Assembly (NCBI GenBank): GCA_030620095.1
Contig: JAUTXW010005188.1
Span: forward strand, 1,118,001 to 1,182,000
DNA length: 64,000 bases
From: Kuschelorhynchus macadamiae
Taxonomy: Eukaryota; Arthropoda; Insecta; Coleoptera; Curculionidae
Direction: 5' to 3'
Shown here piece by piece: positions 10,575 through 22,900 of this stretch. Numbering within the stretch: position 1 is the first letter of the stretch; each line of letters starts with the position of its first letter. Position numbers and translations under genes: made by a program. The notes beneath the pieces are model-generated. The model saw nothing but the letters and a program-made list of their open reading frames with translations. It did no database searches and had not been told where the DNA came from.

Positions 10575-13200
10575 GAAAAGCAAATCAATTGAAAAAAGAG
10601 AGCTGTCCACATCTTGATGTTAATCTAATCGATTTTTTTGAGCTTTTAGGAGTAAAAAGTAAGGATCCTTTTACCCAACCGTCATATCCTCCACATTGTA
10701 ATATACTAATCCTTTTACCTCTATTAGAAGTCAACACTATATTTTTGTTTGTTTTCACCGAACCAGCCTATTTTTTTTTGGTTTCGTTGGTGACATACCA
10801 AGTTTCTTTAGATAATAAATTGATTTACTTATTCTCGGAATTTTGAAGTAGTTTCCAAATATTCGTTTCTTCATTTAACTAAACTGCTGCTTTCCATTAT
10901 ACTTTGTCGTTTGTCAATTGCCTTATATTTGAAACCACGGAATTTTCAGAAAGTTGTTCTAGAACAGTCGACAATTTCTTTTCTTCATTATTATCTCTTT
11001 ATAATTACTCAAAAATGGATATTTTTTTTAAACTCACCTATTATAAATCACACCTCTTATATTTTTAAAAGCTTTTAACTTCACTTGTATGTTAGTTAGT
11101 TAGTATAAATTTTGCAAGTAAGTTTTGAAGCGTCTATCGTTATCGGAATTGACTGAGATTTGGTATACATACATAAACACGATGAGAATACAATATTATG
11201 GTGTCCAATCATAAATGTCTTATACAGGGTGCGTAAAAAATGATGCTAAAAAGTACAACTAAAATAAATGTAAATAAACATAAAAATAAGCTTTTATTAA
11301 TAAACTAAGAAAAATGAAGAATAATTGAACTTACATAAATAGAGAACTCTAAAAAGTTTGAATATTTTCTTTTTTAGCTTTTAAGAAACATTCAAATTTT
11401 TAAAATGTATGTGTTTATATCAGTTTACAAATAAAAGCTTTTTTTTATTAAATATTTTTTAGGTTATATTCTTCTATAACACTGCTAATGCCACAATCGT
11501 TCCGGACCACGTTTTGCAAAACCATAAACGGTCGTTCTGGGATATTTTGATTAGAAATATAATGCCTTTAATGACGTCTGGCCTAAATTTTTTTTCTCAA
11601 AAAGCCCTCAGTGCACCTTTCAAGTTATTGCCTGTAAATGTCTTTGCTCCTAAACTGCCAGGAGTAGGTATTATTAGTATTTTTTACATCCACGTTTTGT
11701 AGCTCCGCTTCTGTTTCACTTAAAATGAAGGCATCGGTTAGACAATTACTACATTTTTAGAAGCTCGTCTCACGATGGTATATAGTCTTCCTTGTCACCC
11801 ATTAAAATACTACTAGCGCTCGAAGATGAATATTATTACAAAATGCAACCATTTCTTAAATAAAATAACACAAAATTATTTTTCCATGTTAATTTTCTGT
11901 GCCTGTTTTTTTGCTTTTTGTTCCGCCTAGTCCTTTAATATAAAAAAATAACTCGTCACAGTAATTGATACTTATATTGGCGAATTAAAATAAATCTTTA
12001 AACATTTCTTAATTCCATATATAAACAAAAAGTTACGAAGTTGTCTATCAGCTTGCTGAACGTATTTAAAAAATCTCGTTTGCGAGCAGTGCTGGTTGAA
12101 AGTCCCAATAGATCACACCCGCTTCCTTTGCGTCTAAATACACGAAAACAATGTGGTATTTAGCATAAAACGATGAGGATGCACATACGCAGAATGAGAA
12201 TGCTGGTGTCCCAGCGCTGACAAGCGAAAATAAAACATTAGCTTTAAAGTGCATTGTATCCACAGAAAAGAGAAGCGTGTTTAAACTTGGTATTGGTTAG
12301 GTTTTATTTTAATTCGACAATGGGGAGTATGATCACATAACTATTGAAAGAGGGAAAAAAGTACAGAACTTGCCAATATATTTTATGTTGAAAATATATA
12401 AGTCAATAAATAATAATAATAAATTGCAGCTAAGTATGAGATTTAATATTTTGTATTCATTTATTTAGTTCCTACACGTCTTCATATCGTATTATTAAAT
12501 TTTTAATAAAGACGTATTTTTTTCCAATTTTTATTCTGTTGGCCAACTTGTTCTTCATTGAAACAACCAGGCAACTTTCCTTGAATTTAATTTACTAAAA
12601 TAAATGTTTACATTTGTATGGCAATGATTTGATAGATCACCTCTTATTTCTGGATTTTTATTGATAAGAACTTATATTAACAAATAAACACCAGAAAAGT
12701 CTTGTTTTTTCTTTCTGGGTATTAACTGGCTTTAACTTTGTCAGTTTTTCAAAGGCTCTTGCCTTGTTGCCAAAAAGCAACCCAATATTGTAAATAAATA
12801 TAAAATTATTTTACGTAGCATCTAAATCTTAACGTAATAATATGTGATATTACAGATCATATAACGTATTACTAATCATACCACTGTGGACTCTCTAGCT
12901 AATGCTATTTTTTTTAATTACTATATATTTTTCGTTTACATGGTGATCATTTAGGTATTTAAAATTTGAAAATCCCTCTAGGTAAAAAGAAATGATTAAA
13001 CCTTCCCAAGTTTGGTGCGGATTGGAAATTAACTACTTCAGTATTATCACTAGATGTTCTCTGACCGCCAGATCAGTGAATTAGTTTGTAGTTTTCGATG
13101 AAATTTTAAGCTAAAAAAACATTACTTAAACAACGCGATTTTGTTAAATATGTCAGGCAAAATCAACTTTTATCCTCCAGATTGTACTGTCGTCTCACTG
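10575..13200. other. Non-coding DNA with scattered unrecognised frames
   Basis: A TATACAGGGTG motif occurs at about 11222. Between 11460 and 11830 the - strand has a better-than-average coding look (for example TDAFILSETEAEL), possibly an old transposon gene, but I cannot assign a family. The - strand frame at 12066-12263 is likewise unassigned. No splice-bounded exon or RNA gene was identified. Confidence 0.4.
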
Positions 13201-13502
13201 CACTTTCCACACTTATCTGAATACCTCTTGCCAATGGTTCGTGGTGTACAATGCGTCTGAAGATGGCCATTTCAATCACAAAACAGTGGCAAAAGCAAAA
13301 CACATACGGCCGGTTGCAGAAAGCTCAATTAAAGTTTAGAATGTTTAACGGAAAGTCAAATTTGACAGCTAGTTCCTAGATTTTTGTAGGCAGCGTGGTA
13401 AATCCAAAAGCTCGGTTAAATACTCTAAACAGCAATTAAGTTTTGTGTAATCGGGGGTAAGAGATTTCGTTGCCATTGCAACTAGATCTGGCCTAATTCT
13501 TA
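13201..13502 (+). repeat. Direct repeat, left copy (302 bp)
   Basis: Nearly identical to 15578-15884. Contains GGCCGGTTGCAGAAAGCTCA and TTTGACAGCTAGTTCCTAGA. Differences between copies are scattered substitutions and a ~5-bp indel near the CAAAACA...GTGGCAAAAGC segment. No coding capacity. Confidence 0.85.
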
Positions 13503-13834
13503 CTAAGCGGTTTAAATTTAGACTTGCCTAACTTGACAGTTATAGGTTTAAGATGATATGAAAATGATAATTTTTTTTCTACCACTCCTATGAAAACGAT
13601 CAACAATCACATGACCAACAAAATCTGAAAATACTTATTTCCCCCTCAATCTATTTTGACACTGCTTTGATAGACGTAAGTGAAAGTTACTCAACAATGT
13701 ATTTGTTGCCCTAAACGTCAAAATGTAAGTCAACTTACGTCCCTAGGGAAATAATAATCTAAAATTATTATAAGTAGCTTTAATTTTTGATTTCATCAAC
13801 ATATTACAAAAATCCAGACAAAAATCCGTTGATA

Positions 13835-14945
13835 TTAATTGAAATGAATATTAATGGTACAATTATTACAATTATTCACATTATTAACAAAATTTGGAAA
13901 CACGTTTTCTCGTTTCTTCTCGATGTGTATCACATTTTCTGACTCCACAGATCCTTCATTTCTAACAAATGTTTCTGTCACTGTTGAAGCACTGCAAGAG
14001 ACTTCTGGCTGGGTCTGATTGTATAAAATTTTATTCGCTACTTCCTTTTTATTATTGAGGCTCTTAGCTACGTAACTTTCCGCAATAGTAGCGGATTTCC
14101 ATCCACCATGTCGCTTGATAGCTAATACATCAACTCCAGTATTTCCTAATAAAGTTGCTGACGTTCTTCTAAAAGAGTGTCCAGTATATATTTTGAAATT
14201 CTCAAACTTTAGAAATTTCGCAATTTTACTTGGAATTGACGAAAACGTATTTTTCGCGACAGGCTGGTTTAAGCACTTTCCATTTTGATATCGCATAAAG
14301 AAGCCGGGATTAATAGTCGTCATGTGCGATCTTGTATCAATGTACTTTTGAATCATTTTGAAATGACAAACCTAAGTGTCGTCACTTTTTGTCACTGTAA
14401 ATGTACGTGACATTCCATTTTTGGAGTCAGAAATGGTCACAATTATGACTCCTTGACTTATTTTAACATTGTCCATCTTCATTTGACAGATTTCATTAGA
14501 ACGGCACGCTCCAGCAACTCCCATTACTATTACGATCTTCATCAATAAGTGTATATCATCGGGGGCTTCAAGCATGAACTTATTCACATCTTCCCTGTCA
14601 AACACATTCGATTTTTTGGGTCTATAACCATCATTTTATCTTTCCAAAAATCCTCGAAGTTTTGGATACTTAGAAATATCTATATTTTCTTCTATAAAAA
14701 GGGTGGACTTCAACATCGAATACTCACACCATAAGCTTGATGGAGACTTTAATACAGCATTTTTTTTTTTCGTGGAAATATGCCAAAAATAAGGTTTCTG
14801 AGAGTGCAGTAGCCGTCTTGCTTTGGCACCAATTCTTAAAGGAATTATATGCTGCTTCATACCTATTTTTCGACTTTTCCGGTAGTAGAGATAAACAAGC
14901 AATATTCGCTGATTCTTCTATGTCTGAAACATCCATTTTGACCAC
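13835..14945 (-). pseudogene. Crypton-like tyrosine recombinase (phage-integrase fold), broken
   Basis: The - strand gene starts around 14945 (MVKMDVSDIEES). It has an N-terminal DNA-binding half containing NRYEAAYNSFKNWC and YSMLKSTLFIEENIDISKYP, then the catalytic half. All four diagnostic positions of tyrosine recombinases are visible: the first Arg in VAGACRSNEIC, the H-x-x-R box in YTGHSFRRTSA, the H/W-like box in KRHGGWKS, and the nucleophile Tyr in TIAESYV. Breaks: a frameshift at the T-run near 14761-14772, an in-frame TAA at about 14636-14638 just before NDGYRPKKSNVF, and an in-frame TAG at 14372-14374. About 370 codons in total, the usual size for Crypton recombinases. The C-terminal tail has the NNCNNCTINI block I associate with insect members of this group. 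Few lesions suggest fairly recent death or sequence error. Confidence 0.8.
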
Positions 14946-15577
14946 ACAGAATCAAACAATTCGACTTCTTCAAACTTTTCGCTATGAATTTTCAACTTGA
15001 CGTTGTTGATAAAATAAAAACTGCTTATGTTGCTCTGGCAACGGATCACGGCTACCTTCATAATTTAATGAGAATGCTATCGAATGTAATGATAATGAAA
15101 ATCCAAAAATATATCCAGCATTTTCTTGTAAACATACAATACATGGAGGGTGAAAAATGTTATATACTATATGGGATGTAAGTACATTTACCTGTCGAGG
15201 ACGAGTTTGCGCCCGAGCGATAGCGAGGGCTGGCAAAAAAGTTCGAGGCTGGTTAATGTTACTTACCTCCCTTATAGTATAAATAACTATTGCGAATTCC
15301 GTGGGAAATCGCTTTGCACGGCTTAAATTGGTCAGCTCTCGTGAGTAAAATACAGCCTCCCTATATTATATTCTTGTGATGATATATGGTTAATGCTTGT
15401 CCGGTTACCATTCATTTATATCCTATTTGTCAATGTCGAAGCATCAAAAATATTCCAAATATTTTTATATTGTTAAAAGTTAACTTTAGCTTGTAAAAAT
15501 GGAGAATAACAGTGAATTTAAGTCTGCACCTCAAATGCAGTCGTAGAAAAAGTACAGTGTATAACATGTTTCAAAAT
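14946..15577. other. Upstream part of the recombinase element
   Basis: Probably the 5' untranslated region of the recombinase gene. It includes a GC-rich inverted-repeat-like block around 15195-15240 (CGCCCGAGCGATAGCGAGGG). No further coding region is recognised. Confidence 0.4.
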
Positions 15578-15884
15578 CACTTTCCACACTTATCTGAATA
15601 CCTGTTGCCTACGGTTCGTGGTGTACAATGCGTGTGAAAAGTGCCATTTCAATCACAAAACATTACAGTGGCAAAAGCAAAACACATACAGCCGGTTGCG
15701 GAAAGCTTAATTTAAGTTTAGATTGTTTAACGGAAAGTCAAATTTGACAGCTAGTTCCTAGATTTCTGTAGGCAGCGTGGTAAATCCAAAAGCTCGGTTA
15801 AATATTCTAAACAGCAATTAAGTTTTGTGTAATCGGGGGTAAGAGATTTTGTTGCCATGGCAACTAGATCTGGCCTAATTCTTA
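15578..15884 (+). repeat. Direct repeat, right copy (307 bp)
   Basis: Partner of 13201-13502, same orientation, about 2.38 kb downstream, with the same start and end sequences. Confidence 0.85.
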
Positions 15885-17014
15885 AACTTTTTAGCGAATC
15901 CGAGGGCAAGGATCTAAAAAAAACTTTAGGGTGTTTATAGTTACAATGAGTCAAACAAATCTAAAACAAATGACAAACTGTTATTAGTAGGTTCTGATAA
16001 TGTGACACAATATTTAAAAAAAAAATTAGTAGCTCCCCGACCCGTATTAAGAGCTTTTAGGCTAGTCCAATGGGAAATTATTCAGATTAATACTAAAAGT
16101 TTTCATGGTATGCCTTATTTTCGGATTTTTTCTTTATCTTAATTGAACATCTTTTAACAAATATTCCAAGAAGTTATGGCAACAAGTTGTTGAGAATGGA
16201 TAGTGTACCTTCTTGACTGAAGATGCGCTGTTTTAGTATATCATAGATGTATTCTACAATACTGTAGTCAATTTATAGATTTAAAATACTTTTTTTTTTG
16301 AAACAGTTGCTTACGTAATTGTAATAATACAAAAGGGTAGGTTTTCTTAGAACGAGCTGTTGCCGTATTTTAAATCATAATGTGAATTAGAACTGGTATG
16401 TATAGCTTGATATTGCCATTAAGTATTATTATGAATACGCCTAAGTATTATATTTGAGGCTTTTATAGTTAGATGATGAAACCATTACATGTAAAATGAC
16501 CAAGTTTTTACCTAGTTATTAAGCCTTGAAGGGTCAACCGAATAATAACAATACTGTACCAGTAATTAAAAAAAAGGAAAAATATAAATAATATACTTTA
16601 ATAATCTAAAGTTGGGAATTTATAGAGCAAAATATATTTTAAAATAGTTTATTGATTCAGAACTAATAGTCTCAAGTTCAGTTTGACTTCGTTCAAAAGA
16701 ATAAGACGCATATTCGTATTAACCTCTTCCTGTTGTGTTGCCAATAAAAAAAATACAAATTTTAGAAGAATTTAGACTTGCATAATAATATTTACTATTA
16801 GCCATATAATTTTATGAATTTTGACGAATTACGTATAAACACATATTAGCTATTTATCTTAATTAGATGATGTTATAACATAGAAAGCTGCTTAGCTTAG
16901 TCCAAAAATAAGGATTAAAAATATTTAAACCGCATTAAAAACAGGTGTTCTTCACCTACAACATTTAGTCACGTTGCCAAGACTTTTGTGTATTAAAACG
17001 TCACATTGAATAAA
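15885..17014. other. Region upstream of the large host reading frame
   Basis: No coding sequence recognised. It presumably holds the promoter, 5' UTR or an upstream intron of the gene starting at 17015, but I see no convincing TATA box or initiator and no clear acceptor site. The ATG at 17015 has A at -3 (AATAAAATGCC), compatible with translation start. Confidence 0.4.
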
Positions 17015-19972
17015 ATGCCTTACTATTCTGAACTTGGAATTTATACGCCGAGTAGTAGCTACACGTCTCCTTTATTAAAAGGTCCATACTCCAGTCATTC
17101 GTCTATACTCGCTTCAAACATATTGCCGCCGTCTTCTAAACAGTTTAACAGAAGTAATTTTAGGGGTTTTAAGCCACACTTGACAACTATTAGTGAATCT
17201 AGTGTTCCATTAAGAAGGATCGGTTCTCCTAAAGTTCTTTACCACACATCACCGAAGGTAAAAGTGCCAAGACCTATAAAAATCAATACTTCTGATATTG
17301 ACGTGTCAGTGAATAGATACAGCAATTATGCTTCGTCACAATCAAAGTATCAAAAAAGCTCTTCAGAAGACGAGACGCTAAGTATTAAGAAAGATTCGTC
17401 TCCAGTTATAGAAAAAGAGGCAAAGCCAAATACAGTGATAAGAAGAGACAGAGCAACTATCAGACTACAGACTATCCATAAGGATACTTTAGAAAAAGAG
17501 ATAGGTCAATTAAAAAGTTGGCGGGACAATTTTAAACCCGAAGAATTGGCGGTAGAAGCGAAGCGCAGAAAAAAATCTCCTGGCGAGATATTAAAAGAAA
17601 AATTTTTGATTAGAAGTAAAAGCAAAGAAAACATACCTCAACTAGAACCCCCTATATTGTTACGAAAATCGTCAATTAAAAAGAGTCCCAGTTTTAAAGA
17701 TATCTGTGATGTAATTACATCAGATCAAATTGTAGAAGATCTCAACCCAGGTCAGCCATTTGAGGTACGTCGACGACAAAGCAGACGAGTGTCCCACGAA
17801 GATATTATCAAAGAAATTAAGAGAAGTTCATCCACTTTAAGTGTTGAGGAAGTTAACATTTTAGATGCTCTCTTACAGGCTGAAAATGAAGTGGGATTAT
17901 ATGACATTCCGCCAGTTATTAATGACAAACCGATTAGTGACAAAAAACGTAAATCTAAAAGAAAGAAGTCTTCAGAAAATGTTGAATTAAAAAGCAGCCA
18001 TACTGATAACCTAGATATTAAAGAATCAGCAGAGGCTTATCAGGATGAGCTATTGCAGAGCTCGTTGCAATGTGAATCCGACTTTCAAAAATCATGTAAG
18101 CATTCCACTAGTGAAAAAAATGTTTCAGATTTTAGTGCACCACGTTCTACATTAAGAAAAGAAAGTTCTCTGAAGGATATGATCAAAGATATATCCCAAG
18201 TGGAAATAGAAATGATTGCTGTGAAACAGAAACCTGTTATCACTGGATATGTAGGAAGTATTGAAGAAAATTCAAAGAATAATTTAAAAGCCGTAGTTGA
18301 AGATTTAGAAATAGAAGAAAATCCAAATAAAGAAAAAAAAGAAAAAAAATGTAGATTTAATGTAACGGTGGAAGAATTCCCTGTAAAGAAAAGCATAAAT
18401 GCTCCCAAATGTATATTAAGTAAACATAACTACGCTATGACAAAAAATCCTAGTGCTCAAGTAGCTATAATAACAAGCATTTTAAAAAATCGAGCAGAAA
18501 AACATAGAGGATTTATTGCTGGTGAGGGCGAAATAAAGAAAAACCCATTAAGCGTTAATCATATGAAGAAAACACTGCAAAAAGGCTTTTCTGAGGTGCA
18601 AGTTAAAGACAAAAAAAATAATCCAATTACAAAGTCAGAAAGTAATGACAATTTATATAGTAATTTTACAGTCACAGTAAACAGAGCGAATACCGACGAA
18701 GACTTAAAAGAGGATAAAAGCAGTCCTCAAGGTAGTAGTAAATTAAAGATAATTAGCATTGAAAATAGTCTCGGACAACCAAATAAAATTAAAAATCTTG
18801 AGAGTAATAGAACTGATAGTAATACAAAAATTAAATCTATTAAAGAAAACATTCCTAAAGCTGAGAATAAATTTAGGGAAGATTCTAAAGAACAGGTTAG
18901 TAAAAATGATGCTTTATTAAAAGCGGCTAGAAAAGATCTTAAACTAGATACCTTTTTGTGTAAGACAAAATTACAAAAACCCCAAAGTTTATCGAGTTCA
19001 GCACAACAAACGAAGAACCTAATAGCAAAGAATGAAACAGTTACCCTTCAAAAAGATGATGATTTAAAGAAAAATGTGATATATGCTGATAAAGTGGTTT
19101 CTCTACAAAATACAAATCATTGTGAAAACGACAAAAACAGCAACGAAAAATATTTATTAGAAAAGGAAAAAGGCAATTTGAAACTTAGGAATAAAATAGA
19201 ACAACTAGACTTTAAATCCGGAGACGAAAAAAATATAATTAAAGGCGATAGAAATGATATTATTTCTTCTGAAATAACTACTGAGTACAATAATTTAAAT
19301 GTTAACATCAAAGTTGAAGATCCACTCATTAATGACGAAGTTGTATTAAATAACGAAAGTGATAATAAGAATCTCTTCTGGAAAGATCTAAATGAAGAAA
19401 AATACGAACCTCCTAAACTTAGTAAGTTAAAATTGCAACAAGATCCCAAAGAAATTTTAAAAGAGATCTATGAATCGCATCATGAACAAATTGGCGATAT
19501 ACCGGAAACTCCGGAGGAGAAAGAAAAACGAATAATTTCCAAAAGATCTCTTGTAGAAAAAGCGAACAGAAGTGATCCCGATTTACGAATTTTCGAACCT
19601 CCTACCCCTCCTCCTCCTGAGCCTGTAAAAGATCCTTCTCCTGAACCTTCTTTCGTCCCTTTGCAGTCCAACAGACTATCTCAGTGGATGCATCCCTGGA
19701 AAAAGCCCGAACAAAAAGATGAGTGTCCTCTGGAAATTTACGCGAAACCAAAATTTATTCGGGCGCGTCATATACCACGACGATGGCAACAAAATATGGT
19801 GGACAGTAGTGAGAGTGAAGACAGTACTACCAGCGAAGAAGATAGCTCCAGTGAAAGTAGTGAGGATGAGTGTAAAGAAGAGGAAGAAACAGGTGCGCAA
19901 ATTAAAATAGGAACTAGTACGTCAAGTAATGATTCTGGCTTTGATTCCGGAAGGGCCAAAACTAAAGGTTAG
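17015..19972 (+). CDS. Large disordered Ser/Lys/Glu-rich protein, possibly N-terminal part of a PKC-delta-type gene
   Basis: An uninterrupted frame of about 985 codons, the only long host-like ORF here. The first ATG is 17015; the frame extends slightly upstream only through a TTG. The protein is hydrophilic with no signal peptide, membrane segment or catalytic domain. The N-terminal 70 residues are Ser/Pro/Tyr-rich (MPYYSELGIYTPSSSYTSPL). Conserved-looking blocks include SWRDNFKPEELAVEAKRRKK, KKSPSFKDICDVI, PEEKEKRIISKRSLVEKANR and a Pro-rich stretch with PPTPPPPEP followed by LSQWMHPWKK. The C-terminus is an acidic Ser/Glu tract (DSSESEDSTTSEEDSSSES) ending SSNDSGFDSG. The frame stops at TAG 19970, but AAAG|GTTAGC at 19967/19968 could be a weak splice donor, making the visible stop intronic. 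A delta-type PKC exon lies 22 kb downstream on the same strand. I believe some insect PKC-delta genes have long N-terminal extensions of this sort, so membership is plausible but inferred. Alternatively it is a single-exon gene; an AATAAA occurs near 20436. Confidence 0.75.
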   Translation: MPYYSELGIYTPSSSYTSPLLKGPYSSHSSILASNILPPSSKQFNRSNFRGFKPHLTTISESSVPLRRIGSPKVLYHTSPKVKVPRPIKINTSDIDVSVNRYSNYASSQSKYQKSSSEDETLSIKKDSSPVIEKEAKPNTVIRRDRATIRLQTIHKDTLEKEIGQLKSWRDNFKPEELAVEAKRRKKSPGEILKEKFLIRSKSKENIPQLEPPILLRKSSIKKSPSFKDICDVITSDQIVEDLNPGQPFEVRRRQSRRVSHEDIIKEIKRSSSTLSVEEVNILDALLQAENEVGLYDIPPVINDKPISDKKRKSKRKKSSENVELKSSHTDNLDIKESAEAYQDELLQSSLQCESDFQKSCKHSTSEKNVSDFSAPRSTLRKESSLKDMIKDISQVEIEMIAVKQKPVITGYVGSIEENSKNNLKAVVEDLEIEENPNKEKKEKKCRFNVTVEEFPVKKSINAPKCILSKHNYAMTKNPSAQVAIITSILKNRAEKHRGFIAGEGEIKKNPLSVNHMKKTLQKGFSEVQVKDKKNNPITKSESNDNLYSNFTVTVNRANTDEDLKEDKSSPQGSSKLKIISIENSLGQPNKIKNLESNRTDSNTKIKSIKENIPKAENKFREDSKEQVSKNDALLKAARKDLKLDTFLCKTKLQKPQSLSSSAQQTKNLIAKNETVTLQKDDDLKKNVIYADKVVSLQNTNHCENDKNSNEKYLLEKEKGNLKLRNKIEQLDFKSGDEKNIIKGDRNDIISSEITTEYNNLNVNIKVEDPLINDEVVLNNESDNKNLFWKDLNEEKYEPPKLSKLKLQQDPKEILKEIYESHHEQIGDIPETPEEKEKRIISKRSLVEKANRSDPDLRIFEPPTPPPPEPVKDPSPEPSFVPLQSNRLSQWMHPWKKPEQKDECPLEIYAKPKFIRARHIPRRWQQNMVDSSESEDSTTSEEDSSSESSEDECKEEEETGAQIKIGTSTSSNDSGFDSGRAKTKG

Positions 19973-22900
19973 CTATTTTTTTTTGTGTGTGCGTATGTCT
20001 TATCTAATGCCCAATATACCTGATTTATTTTTTTTACATTTTTAATAGGCAGTATTTGAAAATATTATTTAGCTAATTTAGATCAGGAATTAATGATAAA
20101 AACTAGCTATTAATAATTTGCAGACAAGTATGTTTTTTGTTTGAAAGTGTAATACATGTTTTTATTAATATACATTTTACTACATGGGTTAGAAAACATA
20201 AAAATGGCTTAAGTGAGATATAAAAATGATTATGGATTTATTTACTAAATGCCGCAACTTATTTTACTTTGCTTGATTCGTCTTAAGATTAATTTATTAG
20301 TACCTTTCTAAAATGTATCTTGACTAGATCAATAATCAGTAGTATGAATTGGGTTCTTGCGAAGATATTTGTGCTTATTAAATATGAAATATGTAATTAT
20401 AATAACCGTTTTTAACAATATAAAAAGCAAAATGCTAATAAATACATTTCTGAAGGTAATATCTGTAAATAGATACAGTTTAAAATTATAATAACTATTT
20501 TGGATCTCACATAATGAAGTAAATATTCCGGCTATTCTCTTTAGCCTCTTGAAAAATATTCAGTATTTTTAAAAGATTCTACACATTTCTTGAGAATTTT
20601 TGATAATTATAACATGGTTAAACGTCGAAATAATTATATTTGCCATTACCTCGAAGATGTCAATTGGGTGAGCCAGTATTATTTTTAAAATAAGTTTTTT
20701 CAATTTTTTTAACCGGTTTTCTGTATAGTCGTATAGATCCGATACAAATTTGCATTAAGGGGATATTACCCAAGTATATAAGTGTGTTGTCACAATATAT
20801 ACCTAGATATATTTTTCCAAACTTTTTGAAATAGAAAGGCTATCGTAGCTTTCCTATAGTGGTTTCATAAATTAGTAAAAGAGACAAACATATCATATAT
20901 GTTATACTGTCTGTGTGTGTTTGTGTGTCCGTTTGTAATTGGACATTTCGGTTTGCCAATATAAATAGAGCATGTAATTGCACTCTAAAACTTTTATGGA
21001 ACACTTATTAGGTGTTATTTACTTCGCTAAAATAAGCAGCCTTGTTTGAGAAGTGTTTGCTTATTTTTTATTAGCCTATGCAAGTTGACCTTTTCTTAAT
21101 TAAACAATTATATTTTTAACTACTCAATTACATTTTTGTTTCGTTCGATTTAAATAAGATATTTTAATAATATTATATTAAGAAAAAAAAAGGTCGCTTG
21201 CTGGTTGATAGCTGATGTACAGACAGACTTCTTTATTTCATTATGCCTGTACGTGTACATAGCCCTTTAAGTTTTCAGTATAAAAATTAATATCATCTAA
21301 AACTTGGCTGTTAGTCACCTCCGAAAAATGATATACCTTCAGAGATCTAAGGTCTAAAGTAAAACTAAAATATTTTTGAAAAATTGATCTAAATTTTGGA
21401 GCTTCGAGAGGGTATTTCATATACTTACCGAAGGGGTTTCCAGGTAGCTATTAAGGTGATTTTGTGGTGTTCACTGTTATGAATAGGAGTATCTCATGCA
21501 AATCCTTCGGCCCCAAAATTCCAGGTTCGGACCTAAGCTAAAGCACTCCATCCCCCCCGGTGTCAATAAGGTGAAGTTTGGAGGTAAAAGAGTTACACGT
21601 GCTGTAGCATAAACGGACGTTTAGATGTATGAAATGGTTTTTAATATAAAATATGTGAAAAATGTACGAATCATGATTTAATCTTTAGATTGAAAGAAAA
21701 TAACAAAAAGTTAGGTAAAACTGAGAATTCTTCCCTGGATAAAGATTACCTTGGAATTTTCTTCATCTCACGATCTTTCTCACAGAAAACTTTAAGTACC
21801 TTAGTTTTCCTAACGCGGTTCTTAAGATTTTTACTCAGCAAAAGGTGTTGCCGGGTTATTTTAAATATTTTATGATTGAAAATCTTGTTATGTTATGACT
21901 TAGAGAAGTCTTATTTTTTGGCCTTAACTGTAACTTCTTAATAGCACATCTCAGAAGCTGCAATACTGGGTCCATAACTTAACCTTTTAAGTAATTTGAC
22001 TAGTAAGTTATTCAATATTACAAATTTCTTCAAAATTTAAATATTTGTAAGAAAGAAAAGTATATTACCAGTTCATACGCATTTTCATAAGATAATTAGT
22101 ACTTGTAAGCTGTTAAATAGTTATATTTTAAATTGCAAATTTACCGCATTACTCCAATACAAAATGCAATATTTTTAGTGGTACTGTTTTTTTAAACAAC
22201 AGTTAAAGAAAGAGCTGTTAAGTTTTTCAATGAGAACGTTACCAGAATCTATACCTTTTCCTTGCCAAAAGAACTGCTCTATGCTAAAGTTTAAACCTTT
22301 TTACTTTATTAGCAATTAGCTTCAGTCAGTTCGGATCTAGTTTTCCTATTTAATTATCGCACAGCCAATAGCCCTGGCCATAACACTTCCATTTCTTGAC
22401 GTGACAGACATTATATTTCTTAACGATTATTCATGCATTTCTATATAATGTTTCAGACAACTGTTTTATTTTGGAACTACCATGAACTTTAATGTTATTA
22501 TTTATTTGCAACGCTATTTTTATATTTGGCATTGATTCACAGCCAAAACAAAAGAAAGTAGGCGTGTATCAAAGCACCCAAAATTTTTATTTTGACATTG
22601 TCGCCCACAAATGTCAATTGTTTTTTTATTGATTTCTTGTAACTGCAAAATGCACTTTGTCGAAGAACCAAATTTTGCAAAAAATCTCAAAACATCTCAC
22701 AGAAAAGTACATTTCTGAGTCGCATTTCGGGATATTAAATCAAATTTTATAAAGAGAATACATCGGGAGTATTTAGAGTCATCGACATCTAAGTAAAAAG
22801 TTTTGTATATAGTAAACTAAAGTGTAAAAACTAAAATCAAAGCACAAATATACTAATTTAAATCACCAAATCTTTTGATAAACAAATCTATTCTGCTTAA

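Larger units (their letters stand above)
13201..15884 (-). mobile_element. Tyrosine-recombinase element flanked by ~300-bp direct repeats
   Basis: A Crypton-like tyrosine recombinase gene (13835-14945, - strand) sits between two direct repeats, 13201-13502 and 15578-15884, both starting CACTTTCCACACTTATCTGA and both ending CTGGCCTAATTCTTA. Outside these points the sequences differ, so the repeat borders are sharp. Cryptons normally lack long terminal repeats, and DIRS elements carry a reverse transcriptase that is not seen here. The direct repeats may therefore be true termini of a novel arrangement, or two independent copies of a small dispersed element that happen to bracket the recombinase. 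Confidence 0.55.

Noticed and set aside
13201..15884. DIRS or Ngaro retrotransposon
   Set aside because: Tyrosine recombinase and repeats fit, but no reverse transcriptase, RNase H or methylase-like sequence was found in the 2 kb between the repeats.
17752..19959. Several - strand and alternate-frame ORFs of 60-110 codons within the large host ORF
   Set aside because: Shadows of the 17015-19972 frame: low-complexity Ser/Phe/Leu composition mirrors the Lys/Glu/Ser-rich sense strand.
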